From CAYNVS01 sp964400725 (GTDB lineage: Bacteria; Myxococcota_A; SURF-8; CAYNVS01), in NCBI GenBank assembly GCA_964400725.1, contig CAYNVS010000002.1, positions 139,817-203,816 on the forward strand: 64,000 bases of DNA. Direction: 5' to 3'. Under the pieces are notes generated by a model. It saw nothing but the letters and a program-made list of their open reading frames with translations, had not been told where the DNA came from and did no database searches. Of this stretch, positions 34,833 through 42,837 are shown piece after piece. Numbering within the stretch: position 1 is the first letter of the stretch; every line of letters begins with the position of its first letter. Position numbers and translations under genes: made by a program.

Positions 34833-34901
34833 GGGAGAGGGCCTTCGTCCCTCGACCAGTTCAAACTTTAGCCGCGCTCGCGGGACAAAGACCCGCTCCC
34901 A
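34833..34901. repeat. REP-like inverted pair
   Basis: GGGAGAGGGCCTTCGTCCCT (34833-34852) and, in opposite orientation, CGGGACAAAGACCCGCTCCC (34881-34900) flank a ~28-bp spacer. The whole could fold as one long hairpin. It lies between yraN and pepA. Confidence 0.65.
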
Positions 34902-34934
34902 CGGCGACAATGTTATTTTTGCCTAAAGCGCCGC

Positions 34935-36428
34935 TTACTCCATCGGCGCAAGAAGCTCGGCCAGCGTCATTACTCCGAAGCCGGTTCCGCCCTTGACGTA
35001 CGCTCCGATTTCGCGCTTGAAAAAGGCCGGTCCGGCTATGTCGATGTGCGCCCACGGGTATTTTTTAACGAAATACTGCAAAAACAGCGCCGCGGTTACG
35101 GCTCCGCCGCCGAAATCGCCCACGTTTTTAACGTCGGCGTTGGGAGTTTTAATCGCGTCGGCCATTTTAGGGTTGAGCGGCATACGCCAAACGTCCTCGC
35201 CCGCCGCCTTCGCCGCTCGCAGCAAATCGTCGGCGAGAGCCTCGTCGTTCGCAAAAACGCCCGCGGTCTGGTCTCCCAGAGCTATTCCTATCGCGCCGGT
35301 CAGCGTGGCGAGGTCGATGATTTTGGCCGGTTCAAGGCCGCAGGCGACGGCGAGCGCGTCCGCGAGAGTCAAACGCCCTTCGGCGTCGGTGTTCAGAACC
35401 TCCACCGCGACGCCGCCTTTGCCGACGATAACGTCGCCGGGTTTGTAGGAGTTTCCGTCCGGCATATTCTCGCACGCGGCGACCAATGCGACGACCGGAA
35501 CGCCGGGCTTGAGCCGCGCTATCGCCTTCATGGCCGCCAGCGCCGCCGCCGAGCCGGCCATATCGTCCTTCATCGCCATCATCCCTTCGTACGTTTTAAT
35601 ATTGAGCCCGCCGGAGTCGAAGCAAAGCCCTTTGCCGACTATAACCACAGGTTTTTCCTTGTTTTTACCTTTGGGCGCATAGGCCAGCTTGATGAAGCGC
35701 GGCGGATTCGCGCCGGCGCGCCCAACCGCGAGAAAAAGGCTCAATCCTTCTTTTTCGCACTTTTTCTCGTCCCATATTTCGGCGGTCATGCCGAATTCCT
35801 TCGCCGCCTTGCGGGCGTAGTCGGCCAAATACTCCGGCGTGCAGACGCTCGCAGGCTCGTTCACAAGGTCGCGCGCGTCGCAAACGGCCTCGCCTACGAT
35901 TTGAGCGCGCTCGATTATTTTCTCGCCCGTCTCAGCGTCGATTTCCGGCGCAAAAAAGTTAATCTCGCTTATTTTAACCGTTTCGGGCTTAAGAACTTTT
36001 TTTGAAAAGTTGTAAGCTCCGACGAGCGCTCCGATTCCGCAGGCGTAAAGAAGTCTCGCGGCTCCAAGCGGTTTGGCCGCGCTGGGCGCGATTAGATTTA
36101 TTTTTTCCACGCCCCTGGCGAAGCGGAGAGATTTTATCTCCTTGCCTACGGCGGCTATTGCGGCGTCCGCCGATTCTACCGGCTTTTCGCCGGTTCCAAC
36201 CAGAACGACCGAGGCGAACGGAGCTTTTTTTGCGGGCGCGACTTCAAGTCTGCCGCCGGCCTTCGCGTCGAAGCGCTTCCCTTCCAGAAGTCTGTGCAGT
36301 CCGCCGCCGACCGCCGCGTCGAGTTTTTTCGCCATCGCGGTCTTTTTAAAATCCGCGTCCGCGAATACGATAAGAACGTCGCATTTGTCAACTAAAGGGT
36401 CGCTCGCCTTGAATTTCAGGTTCGTCAT
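34935..36428 (-). CDS. pepA: Leucyl aminopeptidase (M17 family)
   Basis: This cytosolic hexameric aminopeptidase needs two metal ions. The start was placed at ATG 36428 (497 residues, a normal length); an in-frame codon at 36497 would add an unlikely 23-residue extension. The catalytic half holds CFDSGGLNIKT with the metal/active Lys, MKDDMAGSAAALAA and the signature NTDAEGRLTLADAL. The N-terminal half is the usual regulatory domain. In some bacteria PepA also binds DNA, but nothing here shows that. A perfect 24-bp palindrome lies 82-105 bp upstream. Confidence 0.94.
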   Translation of the reverse strand: MTNLKFKASDPLVDKCDVLIVFADADFKKTAMAKKLDAAVGGGLHRLLEGKRFDAKAGGRLEVAPAKKAPFASVVLVGTGEKPVESADAAIAAVGKEIKSLRFARGVEKINLIAPSAAKPLGAARLLYACGIGALVGAYNFSKKVLKPETVKISEINFFAPEIDAETGEKIIERAQIVGEAVCDARDLVNEPASVCTPEYLADYARKAAKEFGMTAEIWDEKKCEKEGLSLFLAVGRAGANPPRFIKLAYAPKGKNKEKPVVIVGKGLCFDSGGLNIKTYEGMMAMKDDMAGSAAALAAMKAIARLKPGVPVVALVAACENMPDGNSYKPGDVIVGKGGVAVEVLNTDAEGRLTLADALAVACGLEPAKIIDLATLTGAIGIALGDQTAGVFANDEALADDLLRAAKAAGEDVWRMPLNPKMADAIKTPNADVKNVGDFGGGAVTAALFLQYFVKKYPWAHIDIAGPAFFKREIGAYVKGGTGFGVMTLAELLAPME

Positions 36429-36509
36429 ACCGGCTCTCGCTTTCTTCAATAATAATAAATTATGCGCAAAAATAATGGCAGACTGCCGGCCTGCCATTTA
36501 TTTCGTATT

Positions 36510-36533
36510 AATTAATGTAGTACTACATTAATT
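36510..36533. promoter_or_regulatory. Perfect 24-bp palindrome between rpoD and pepA
   Basis: AATTAATGTAGT and its exact reverse complement abut, centred on GTAC. It lies 7 bp after the rpoD stop and upstream of pepA. It could be an operator for pepA or a processing hairpin of the rpoD transcript. No T run follows on the minus strand. Confidence 0.6.
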
Positions 36534-36540
36534 TATATAC

Positions 36541-39414
36541 CTATTCTTCTATAAAGGTCTTTAGTTTGGAAGTTCTGGTTGAGTGCCGCAGCTTTTTAAG
36601 CGCCTTCGCCTCAATCTGCCGGATACGCTCGCGGGTTACGCGGAATTTCTTGCCGACTTCCTCCAACGTATGGTCGGATCGCTCTCCGATGCCGAAACGC
36701 ATACGCAGAACTTTTTCCTCGCGCGGGGTAAGGGTGGCCAGAACCTTGCGCACCTGCTCGGCAAGGTTGGCGTTGATGCTCGCCTCGTCGGGCATGAGGA
36801 CCTGCTTGTCCTCTATGAAGTCGCCCAGATGGCTGTCTTCCTCCTCGCCGATGGGGGTTTCCAACGAAATCGGCTCCTTGGCGATTTTGAGGATTTTCCG
36901 AATCTTCTCGACCGGCATTTCCATGCGCTCGCCTATCTCTTCGGGCGTCGGTTCGCGGCCAATCTCTTGCACAAGCTGGCGGCTGGTGCGAATAAGTTTG
37001 TTTATCGTTTCAATCATGTGAACGGGAATGCGGATTGTGCGCGCCTGATCGGCTATGGCGCGGGTTATCGCCTGCCTTATCCACCACGTCGCGTAGGTTG
37101 AAAACTTGTAGCCGCGCTGGTATTCAAATTTGTCCACCGCCTTCATCAGGCCGATGTTTCCCTCTTGAATGAGGTCGAGAAACTGCAGGCCGCGGTTCGT
37201 GTATTTTTTCGCGATTGAGACGACGAGCCTCAGGTTCGCTTCCACAAGCTCGGTCTTCGCGGTGTCGGCTTCGAGCTTTCCTTCGAGTATCCGGTTGTAA
37301 ACTTCGCGCAGCCCTTCCACGCTCATCGAAACCGTTTTCTCGATTTCGGCGGTTCTGTCGAGCGCCTGCTGCGCCGTGGCGAAAACGTTTTCAAGCTCCG
37401 CTTTATCGACGCCTATTTGTTCGAGGACTTTTTGCTGCGACTTCCCCTGCTTAGAGTACTGTTCCATCTTCGCAAAAAGCTCCCGCTCGTCCGCCAGCTG
37501 AAGCCTGCGCTGCATTCTCCCTATCAGGCGTTTGTTCTCGTCGCTGGCCTTTAGGAAACCTTCAATTTTCCCGACTATCTGCTCGATTTGTTTTTTATCG
37601 AAAACGATGTCTTTAAGAAGAGCGCGCAGCTCGGAGTTCACTTCTTCGAGTCTGTTGTTGAAGTCGCGCTGCTGACGCGGAGTCGGGGCTTCCTTCTCTT
37701 TGTAGCGTTCAATCATCCGCGCGCGCTTGGCCGCGGCTTCGGTAATTTTATCGAACAGATTTAAAAACCTCTCGGTCTGCGCTTCCTCGGAAATTTCCTC
37801 AAGCTCGTCGTCGTCCTTGAAAATTTCGTTCAGACGAACCTTGCCGTTCTTCACCTTTTCGCCGATTTCCAAAATTTGGCGTATCGCGTAGTCGGTGTTT
37901 AAAATAACGTCCAGCATCATTTTCTGGCCGTTTTCAATCCTTTTGGCTATCAGCACTTCGCCGTCCCGGTCGAGAAGCGGAACCTGCCCCATTAATTTGA
38001 GATACTGCCGCACCGGGTCGCTGCCTCGTCCGGTCTCGATTTCCTCTTCAAGAATTTCCGGCTCTTCCTCTTCCTCGGCCTCATCCTCGACTATTACCGG
38101 TTCTTTGCCCGCGCCGACGACGGAAATTTCGTTGTCCTCCAATATCTCTAAAATCGCGTCCACATCGACGGGGGTGGCGTCTTCGGGAAGAGCTTTATTA
38201 AGGTCGTCGTAGGTAAGAAATCCTTGGTCTTTTCCGCGTTCGAGAAGTTTTTGTATCGTTTCCAAATCGGTGCGGCGCTTAATGGCCTTGCGCGGATCCG
38301 CGTCGTCGATTTTTTCTTTTTTCTCGGCTTTCTCTTCGAGCGACTGTTCCTGCGCCGTCTCTTTTTTCGCCTTCTTTTTACCTTCTTTTTTTTCGGGCTC
38401 GACGGCGGCTTTCATTTCCTTTTTTGGCTCTTCCTCTTTTTTGGCGCTCTTTTTCTCCGGTTTAACGAGCTTATCCCGCGCTTCTGGTTTGGCGTTTTTT
38501 TTCGGCTCCTCTTTTTTCGCCGTTTCTTTCTTCGTTTCAGCTTTGAGCGGCTTTTTCGGCTCCGGCTTCTTGGCCGTTTCCTTCTTTATCTCGGCTTTTT
38601 TAGCCTCGGCCTTAGCCGGCTTTTTCGGCTCCGGCTTTTTGGCCGTTTCCTTCTTCGCCTCGGTCTTGACTGGTTTCTTCGGCTCCGGCTTTTTGGCCGT
38701 TTCCTTCTTCGCCTCGGCCTTTGCCGTCTTTTTCGGCTCGGCCTTGGCGGGCTTTTTCGCTTCCGGTTTTTTCGCCGCCTCTTTCTTGGTTTCGGTTTTG
38801 ACCGTCTTTTTCGGCTCCGGCTTCTTCGGCTCGGCCTTGGCCGTCTTTTTCGCTTCCGGTTTTTTCGCCGCCTCTTTCTTGGTTTCGGTTTTGACCGTCT
38901 TTTTCGGCTCCGGCTTTTTGGCCGTTTCCTTCTTCGCCTCGGTCTTGACTGGTTTCTTCGGCTCCGGCTTTTTGGCCGTTTCCTTCTTCGCCTCGGCTTT
39001 TTTTGCCTCGGCCTTTGCGGGCTTAGGCTTCTCCGCGCTTTTGGCGGGTTTAGCTTTGACCGGCTCGGCCTTGGCCGTCTTTTTCGCTTCCGGCTTTTTC
39101 GGCTCGGCGCCTTTAAGCTGCTTTTTTTCCGCCTTCGCGTCTTTCTTCGCGGTTTCCTTTGAGTTCGCGCCCTTGGACGCATCGGGCTTCTTCGCTTCTT
39201 TTTTCTCTTTTGTTTCCTTCACGGGCTTCCCTTTTTTCTCTTCGCCTTTGCTTTTTTCCGCCGAGGCCGCCTCGGTTTTGGTTGCGCTCTCTTTCGTTTC
39301 GCGCGGAGCCGCTTTGGCGGGTTCCTCGTCTTTTTTACCGAGCATCTTGCGCGCGAACTTCCCCACCGTGTCCGCTATTTTTTTTGCGGCGTTCTTTGTT
39401 TCTTTGGCGGCCAT
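36541..39414 (-). CDS. rpoD: Primary sigma factor RpoD with long Lys/Pro/Ala-rich N-terminal tail
   Basis: This is the housekeeping sigma70 factor, 957 residues long. Residues ~1-365 are a low-complexity basic tail built of repeats like AKKETAKKPEPKKPVKTE. After it come region 1.1 (TYDDLNKALPEDATPVDVDAI), region 1.2 (SDPVRQYLKLMGQVPLL), a non-conserved insert, region 2 (NLRLVVSIAKKY, FLDLIQEGNIGLMKAVDKF, YKFSTYATWWIRQAI), region 3 (GREPTPEEIGERM) and region 4 (LTPREEKVLRMRFGIGE, RVTRERIRQIEAKALKKLR). Typical RpoD proteins are 360-620 residues, so the tail adds about 38% of the chain. It resembles histone-H1-like tails and may bind DNA or RNA. dnaG ends one base upstream, giving the classic dnaG-rpoD order. 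Confidence 0.97.
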   Translation of the reverse strand: MAAKETKNAAKKIADTVGKFARKMLGKKDEEPAKAAPRETKESATKTEAASAEKSKGEEKKGKPVKETKEKKEAKKPDASKGANSKETAKKDAKAEKKQLKGAEPKKPEAKKTAKAEPVKAKPAKSAEKPKPAKAEAKKAEAKKETAKKPEPKKPVKTEAKKETAKKPEPKKTVKTETKKEAAKKPEAKKTAKAEPKKPEPKKTVKTETKKEAAKKPEAKKPAKAEPKKTAKAEAKKETAKKPEPKKPVKTEAKKETAKKPEPKKPAKAEAKKAEIKKETAKKPEPKKPLKAETKKETAKKEEPKKNAKPEARDKLVKPEKKSAKKEEEPKKEMKAAVEPEKKEGKKKAKKETAQEQSLEEKAEKKEKIDDADPRKAIKRRTDLETIQKLLERGKDQGFLTYDDLNKALPEDATPVDVDAILEILEDNEISVVGAGKEPVIVEDEAEEEEEPEILEEEIETGRGSDPVRQYLKLMGQVPLLDRDGEVLIAKRIENGQKMMLDVILNTDYAIRQILEIGEKVKNGKVRLNEIFKDDDELEEISEEAQTERFLNLFDKITEAAAKRARMIERYKEKEAPTPRQQRDFNNRLEEVNSELRALLKDIVFDKKQIEQIVGKIEGFLKASDENKRLIGRMQRRLQLADERELFAKMEQYSKQGKSQQKVLEQIGVDKAELENVFATAQQALDRTAEIEKTVSMSVEGLREVYNRILEGKLEADTAKTELVEANLRLVVSIAKKYTNRGLQFLDLIQEGNIGLMKAVDKFEYQRGYKFSTYATWWIRQAITRAIADQARTIRIPVHMIETINKLIRTSRQLVQEIGREPTPEEIGERMEMPVEKIRKILKIAKEPISLETPIGEEEDSHLGDFIEDKQVLMPDEASINANLAEQVRKVLATLTPREEKVLRMRFGIGERSDHTLEEVGKKFRVTRERIRQIEAKALKKLRHSTRTSKLKTFIEE

Positions 39415-39415
39415 T

Positions 39416-41206
39416 TTAAGCGCTCCTTTGCAGCGTGCTTTTTATTTCTTCCCGACGCGTCAACAGCCCGCGCCTTTGTTCGAGCAATTTTCTCAACCGT
39501 AAGTTGTCTCCGGCCGCCTCCGCGGACTTAATGGAGCCTGCGAGCGCGTTTATTTCTTCCTCGACCGCCTCCCTCTCAAGGCTTGCAAGCGCGAATTCCA
39601 ACCGCGCCGCGTCGTCTTCGTCCGCGCAACTCTTTTTGGAAAAAAGATATTCGCGGACCTTTGCTCGAAGCGGAGAATCGCCCTCGCCCGCTATTTTGCT
39701 CAGCGGGACTTTGTTTTCGACGGCTTTTTGCAGCAAGCCCCGCGCCTCTTGAGAAAGAGCAATCTTACTTATTCTATTCATTAATTGCGCGTCGTCAAAA
39801 AACGAGTCGTTTTTTAATAAACACGCGAAAAGAGAAATTTCATGCCGCGAAAATTTTTCGCCTTCAAATTTCGCCGCTTCCTTGGCTTCGCCGTATTTTT
39901 TTACCCCTTCCGCCTTTTGCATGGCCGACCTTATCGCTTCTTCTCGCGTCGAAAGCAGATAAGCGGCGCGGTTGATGAACGGCTCGCGGCCCGCGGCGTC
40001 GGGGGCGGCGGCGATTATTGCGGCGGTTTCGCGTATCAGCTCGGCTTTGGCCTGCGAAGACTGCGCCGTTTTGGCCTTCTCCGAAATAACCGCCGAAAAA
40101 AGCTCCTCGGCGGCGTCGATCAATTTTTTCATCGCGTCCGCGCCGTATTTGCGCAAAAAGTCGTCAGGGTCGAGTTTTTCGGGAAGAAAAACCACGCGGG
40201 CGTCTATTCCAATGGCCATTACGAGCGGCAGAGCGCGGAACGCGGCCTTTTTTCCGGCGTCGTCGCCGTCGAAGATTATTGTCAATCGCGCCTGATGCCG
40301 TTTTATTATTCGCAGCTGGTCTTCCGTCAGCGCGGTTCCGCACGGAGCCACCGTCGCGCCGAAACCGGCCATGTGCATGCGCATCGCATCGACGTTTCCT
40401 TCCACAAGTATCGCCTCGCCGCTCTTGCGTATCGCCTCCCGCGCCAAATGATAGCCGAAAAGTATTTTGCTTTTCTGGTACAAAGGCGTTTCGGGCGTGT
40501 TTATATACTTCGCGTCCTCGTTCGCAAGCGTGCGGCCGGAGAAGCCGAGAGGCTGCTTTTCGCGCATAAGAACCGGAAACATGAGCCTGTTGCGAAACCG
40601 GTCGACGTAACGCATGTCGCTTCTGACTATAAGACCGGCTTTTTCCGCGTCCTCCTCGCTTATTCCTTTGGCCTTTAGGCGCTGCGCAAGCGCGTTGTAA
40701 CCGTCCGGCGCGCACCCCAGCCCGAATTTCCGCGACCAATTTTCGGGTATTTCCCTTTTTTCAAGGTATGCGCGGGCGTGAGCGCACGACGGATCTTCCG
40801 TAAGGCACGAGTAGAAAAAGCGCGCGGCCTCGACGTTGGCGGCCAAAAGCCTTGCTCGCGCGTCCTTTCCTCCGTTCGATTCCCCCGCTAACGCCGGCTC
40901 CCGCGTCCTTTGCGGCATTTCCAATCCGGCCTTGTCCGCAAGCTCCTCCAGCGCCTCCATAAACGACAGACGCTCCATTTCCGTTAAAAACTTTATCGCG
41001 TCGCCCCCTTTTCCGCACCCGAAGCAGTGAAACAGATTTTTTTCGGCGTCCACGTGAAAGGACGGAGTTTTTTCCTGATGGAAGGGGCAAAGTCCTACGA
41101 AGCGGCTTTTGCCCGCCTTTTTTAGCTTGACGTATTTCTCCACAACGTCGGTTATGGATACCCTTTCCTTAACCTCCTCGATAAAGCGCGTAAAGTCATC
41201 GCTCAC
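39416..41206 (-). CDS. dnaG: DNA primase
   Basis: This 596-residue primase makes RNA primers at the replication fork. The N-terminal zinc finger has C40 and H43 in LCPFHQEKTPSF and the second pair in FHCFGCGKGGD. The catalytic core has the TOPRIM signs EGNVDAMRMHMAG and IIFDGDDAGKKAA, and the conserved RNRLMFPVL motif of the RNAP-basic region is present. The C-terminal third is the helical DnaB-binding domain. It lies one base upstream of rpoD and 66 bp after a small basic ORF, matching the macromolecular-synthesis operon layout of many bacteria. Confidence 0.97.
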   Translation of the reverse strand: MSDDFTRFIEEVKERVSITDVVEKYVKLKKAGKSRFVGLCPFHQEKTPSFHVDAEKNLFHCFGCGKGGDAIKFLTEMERLSFMEALEELADKAGLEMPQRTREPALAGESNGGKDARARLLAANVEAARFFYSCLTEDPSCAHARAYLEKREIPENWSRKFGLGCAPDGYNALAQRLKAKGISEEDAEKAGLIVRSDMRYVDRFRNRLMFPVLMREKQPLGFSGRTLANEDAKYINTPETPLYQKSKILFGYHLAREAIRKSGEAILVEGNVDAMRMHMAGFGATVAPCGTALTEDQLRIIKRHQARLTIIFDGDDAGKKAAFRALPLVMAIGIDARVVFLPEKLDPDDFLRKYGADAMKKLIDAAEELFSAVISEKAKTAQSSQAKAELIRETAAIIAAAPDAAGREPFINRAAYLLSTREEAIRSAMQKAEGVKKYGEAKEAAKFEGEKFSRHEISLFACLLKNDSFFDDAQLMNRISKIALSQEARGLLQKAVENKVPLSKIAGEGDSPLRAKVREYLFSKKSCADEDDAARLEFALASLEREAVEEEINALAGSIKSAEAAGDNLRLRKLLEQRRGLLTRREEIKSTLQRSA

Positions 41207-41237
41207 AGCGGAAGCCCCTGCCCGACGGTTGGATGCG

Positions 41238-41254
41238 AGCCGCCCGAAGCGGCT
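41238..41254. promoter_or_regulatory. Hairpin between the small basic ORF and dnaG
   Basis: The perfect stem AGCCGC / GCGGCT with loop CCGAA lies in the 66-bp gap. Its T run is on the plus strand, so it is not a normal terminator for the minus transcript. It may be an RNA-processing or attenuation site, as between rpsU and dnaG in enterics. Confidence 0.4.
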
Positions 41255-41272
41255 TTTTCCCGAAAGAAAGCG

Positions 41273-41401
41273 CTAGTCGTTGACCGTAACTTTTTTGTGC
41301 GTGTCGCGTCCGGTCTTGATTTTAGCCAGGCGCCGCTTTTTCTTCGCCTGACCCTTGATTCGCTTCATCTTCGGCGTATTTCTGCTGTCTGCGCGGCCCA
41401 T
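41273..41401 (-). CDS. Small highly basic protein (42 aa) upstream of dnaG
   Basis: This 42-codon ORF has a good ribosome-binding site (AAGGAG 6 bp before the ATG at 41401). It reads MGRADSRNTPKMKRIKGQ, then AKKKRRLAKIKTGRD and a short THKKVTVND tail, so more than a third of the residues are Lys or Arg. Its position directly before dnaG-rpoD is the one held by rpsU (S21) in many proteobacteria, but it is shorter than S21 (~70 residues) and I cannot align it convincingly. Small basic proteins starting MGxxDxRxTxKMKR look familiar from delta-lineage genomes, from memory. A ribosome or nucleic-acid role is inference. Confidence 0.65.
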   Translation of the reverse strand: MGRADSRNTPKMKRIKGQAKKKRRLAKIKTGRDTHKKVTVND

Positions 41402-41599
41402 GAATTGCTCCTTAAGCGTTAAAATGCAAATCGTTAAGCATAAAAGCTATGCAAACAAAAAATATATATATATTTTTCTTTCGTTTGCAAGTTTAATATC
41501 ATATTTTTCTCGGCGCTTACGGGCCGGGGTTGTTTTAATTCAGTTTGCAAACAAATGTTTTATCCCGCGGAACGCGCCCGACATTAAAAGCTCGGCGTC
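41402..41599 (-). promoter_or_regulatory. AT-rich promoter region of the dnaG-rpoD operon
   Basis: This 198-bp gap contains an alternating TATATATATA stretch (~41460-41472) that could serve as a -10 region behind TTGCAA on the minus strand. The element GTTTGC/GCAAAC appears three times, once as the perfect palindrome GTTTGCAAAC (41543-41552). A regulator site is possible. Confidence 0.4.
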
Positions 41600-42541
41600 T
41601 TAACCGCAATTACGCGCCGCTATCGCGCAGTTGCGCAAAAAACGCTCATGCCCCGTACGGTAGATTGTCGTATTTGCGTAGCGCGCCGAGAAATCGTCCG
41701 CAGTCATGGCGAGCGCCTCCGCAAGATTTACGCGCAAAAAATTTGCGCTGCAATCGTCCGCCTCCGCCGCTCGCATCCGTTCAGCGTTATGCGGGCAGGC
41801 CGTCTGACAGGCGTCGCAGCCGAAAACCCTCGCGCCGAACCTGCGCGCCAAATCGTCCGGTATAACCCCTTTGCGTTCAATAGTAAGGTAAGCGACGCAA
41901 AGACGGGCGTCGAAGCCTGTCTCCGACAGCGCGCCGGCGGGGCAGGCGTCGATGCAGGCGCGGCACGAGCCGCAATTTAAGCCGGGCTGGGAAGGCCGTT
42001 CCGCAAATATTGTCTCAATTCGAGACGAGGTAATTATTATGCCTATATTCCCGAAAGATCCGCTGCCGGGGACTATTAAGCAGCGATTTTTGCCGATGAA
42101 CCCAAGCCCCGACCGCCGCGAGGCGGCGCGCTCCAATATCGGCGCGGAATCGACCGCGATTACGCTCTCGCTCGACGGATCGAGCTCTTTTAGCGCGTCC
42201 GCAATCATCTTCAATTTCTCCGTTACGGCGGCGTGATAGTCGGGCGGAGCGGCAAACGCGGCAATCTCTCCGAACCCTTTTGGCGCCGGTTTGGGCGGCG
42301 GCAAGTAAGGAACAAAGGCGGTCAAAACGCTTTTTGCTCCTTTCAACAGGCTTTCAGGGCTTGCGCGGCGGTCTGCGTCTCTCGCAAGATAAGCCATATC
42401 GCCGTTGGCGCCTAAGTCCGTCCACGCCTTTAGAATAGCGGCGTCATGGACAAAGGCAGACGCGTCCGTCGCGCCTAACGCCAGTATTCCGGCTTTTTCG
42501 CGCGCCCCGAAAAGCTCGCGTAAGGGTATAGGCTTTTTCAT
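41600..42541 (-). CDS. queG: Epoxyqueuosine reductase
   Basis: This 313-residue cobalamin- and Fe-S-dependent enzyme performs the last step of queuosine synthesis in tRNA. The start was set at ATG 42541; an in-frame TTG at 42562 lacks support. The cobalamin-domain signature is VDSAPILERAASRRSGLGFIGKN, followed by two 4Fe-4S motifs: CGSCRACIDACPAGAL and FGCDACQTACPHN. The C-terminal helical part is shorter than in proteins that end with HEAT repeats, as expected for the short QueG form. The window also has queE at 53161, but the other queuosine genes are absent. Confidence 0.94.
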   Translation of the reverse strand: MKKPIPLRELFGAREKAGILALGATDASAFVHDAAILKAWTDLGANGDMAYLARDADRRASPESLLKGAKSVLTAFVPYLPPPKPAPKGFGEIAAFAAPPDYHAAVTEKLKMIADALKELDPSSESVIAVDSAPILERAASRRSGLGFIGKNRCLIVPGSGSFGNIGIIITSSRIETIFAERPSQPGLNCGSCRACIDACPAGALSETGFDARLCVAYLTIERKGVIPDDLARRFGARVFGCDACQTACPHNAERMRAAEADDCSANFLRVNLAEALAMTADDFSARYANTTIYRTGHERFLRNCAIAARNCG

Positions 42542-42727
42542 CCGCTTTCTCGCAAAACGCAAAAAGACGCCGTATTTTTAATATTTCGACGCCGCAGATT
42601 CGTCAATAATAAATAACGATTATTTTTTACGGCAATATTCGATTATTACCATTTTAATTGAAGCGCGGTTAATATTTATCAACATTATTAATACCATTGC
42701 CTTTCTATTAAAAAGTTCTTCTTCTTC

Positions 42728-42755
42728 TTGACAAGAATTCAAATTCTGTTAGATT
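42728..42755 (+). promoter_or_regulatory. Possible promoter of the grpE-dnaK operon
   Basis: TTGACA (42728-42733) and TAGATT (42750-42755) are 16 bp apart. The spacer holds the inverted repeat GAATT-CA-AATTC (42735-42746), a possible operator. The predicted start of transcription (~42762) falls inside the leader ORF's ribosome-binding site, which argues for caution. No CIRCE element was found. Confidence 0.45.
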
Positions 42756-42771
42756 TGTTGGAGACAAAACG

Positions 42772-42837
42772 ATGGTTAGAGAATTTTTAGGCGGATCGCT
42801 TTTATTGACCTTATTATTTATTGGGTTTGGAATATGA
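42772..42837 (+). CDS. 21-residue hydrophobic leader ORF coupled to grpE
   Basis: The ORF encodes MVREFLGGSLLLTLLFIGFG plus Ile, preceded by GGAGA at a proper distance (42760-42764). Its TGA overlaps the grpE start as ATGA (42834-42837). grpE itself has no clear ribosome-binding site, so it is probably translated by coupling from this small ORF. The peptide would span a membrane or act only as a translational leader. It is too short to identify by homology. Confidence 0.55.
   Translation: MVREFLGGSLLLTLLFIGFGI

Noticed and set aside
38224..39502. Long plus-strand frames rich in Phe/Leu/Gly (312 and 410 codons) opposite rpoD
   Set aside because: They are mirror images of the Lys-rich repeat tail of RpoD on the minus strand and have no ribosome-binding site of their own.
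42563..42770. CIRCE element for HrcA control of grpE-dnaK
   Set aside because: No TTAGCACTC-N9-GAGTGCTAA match was present; only a GAATT/AATTC repeat was seen.
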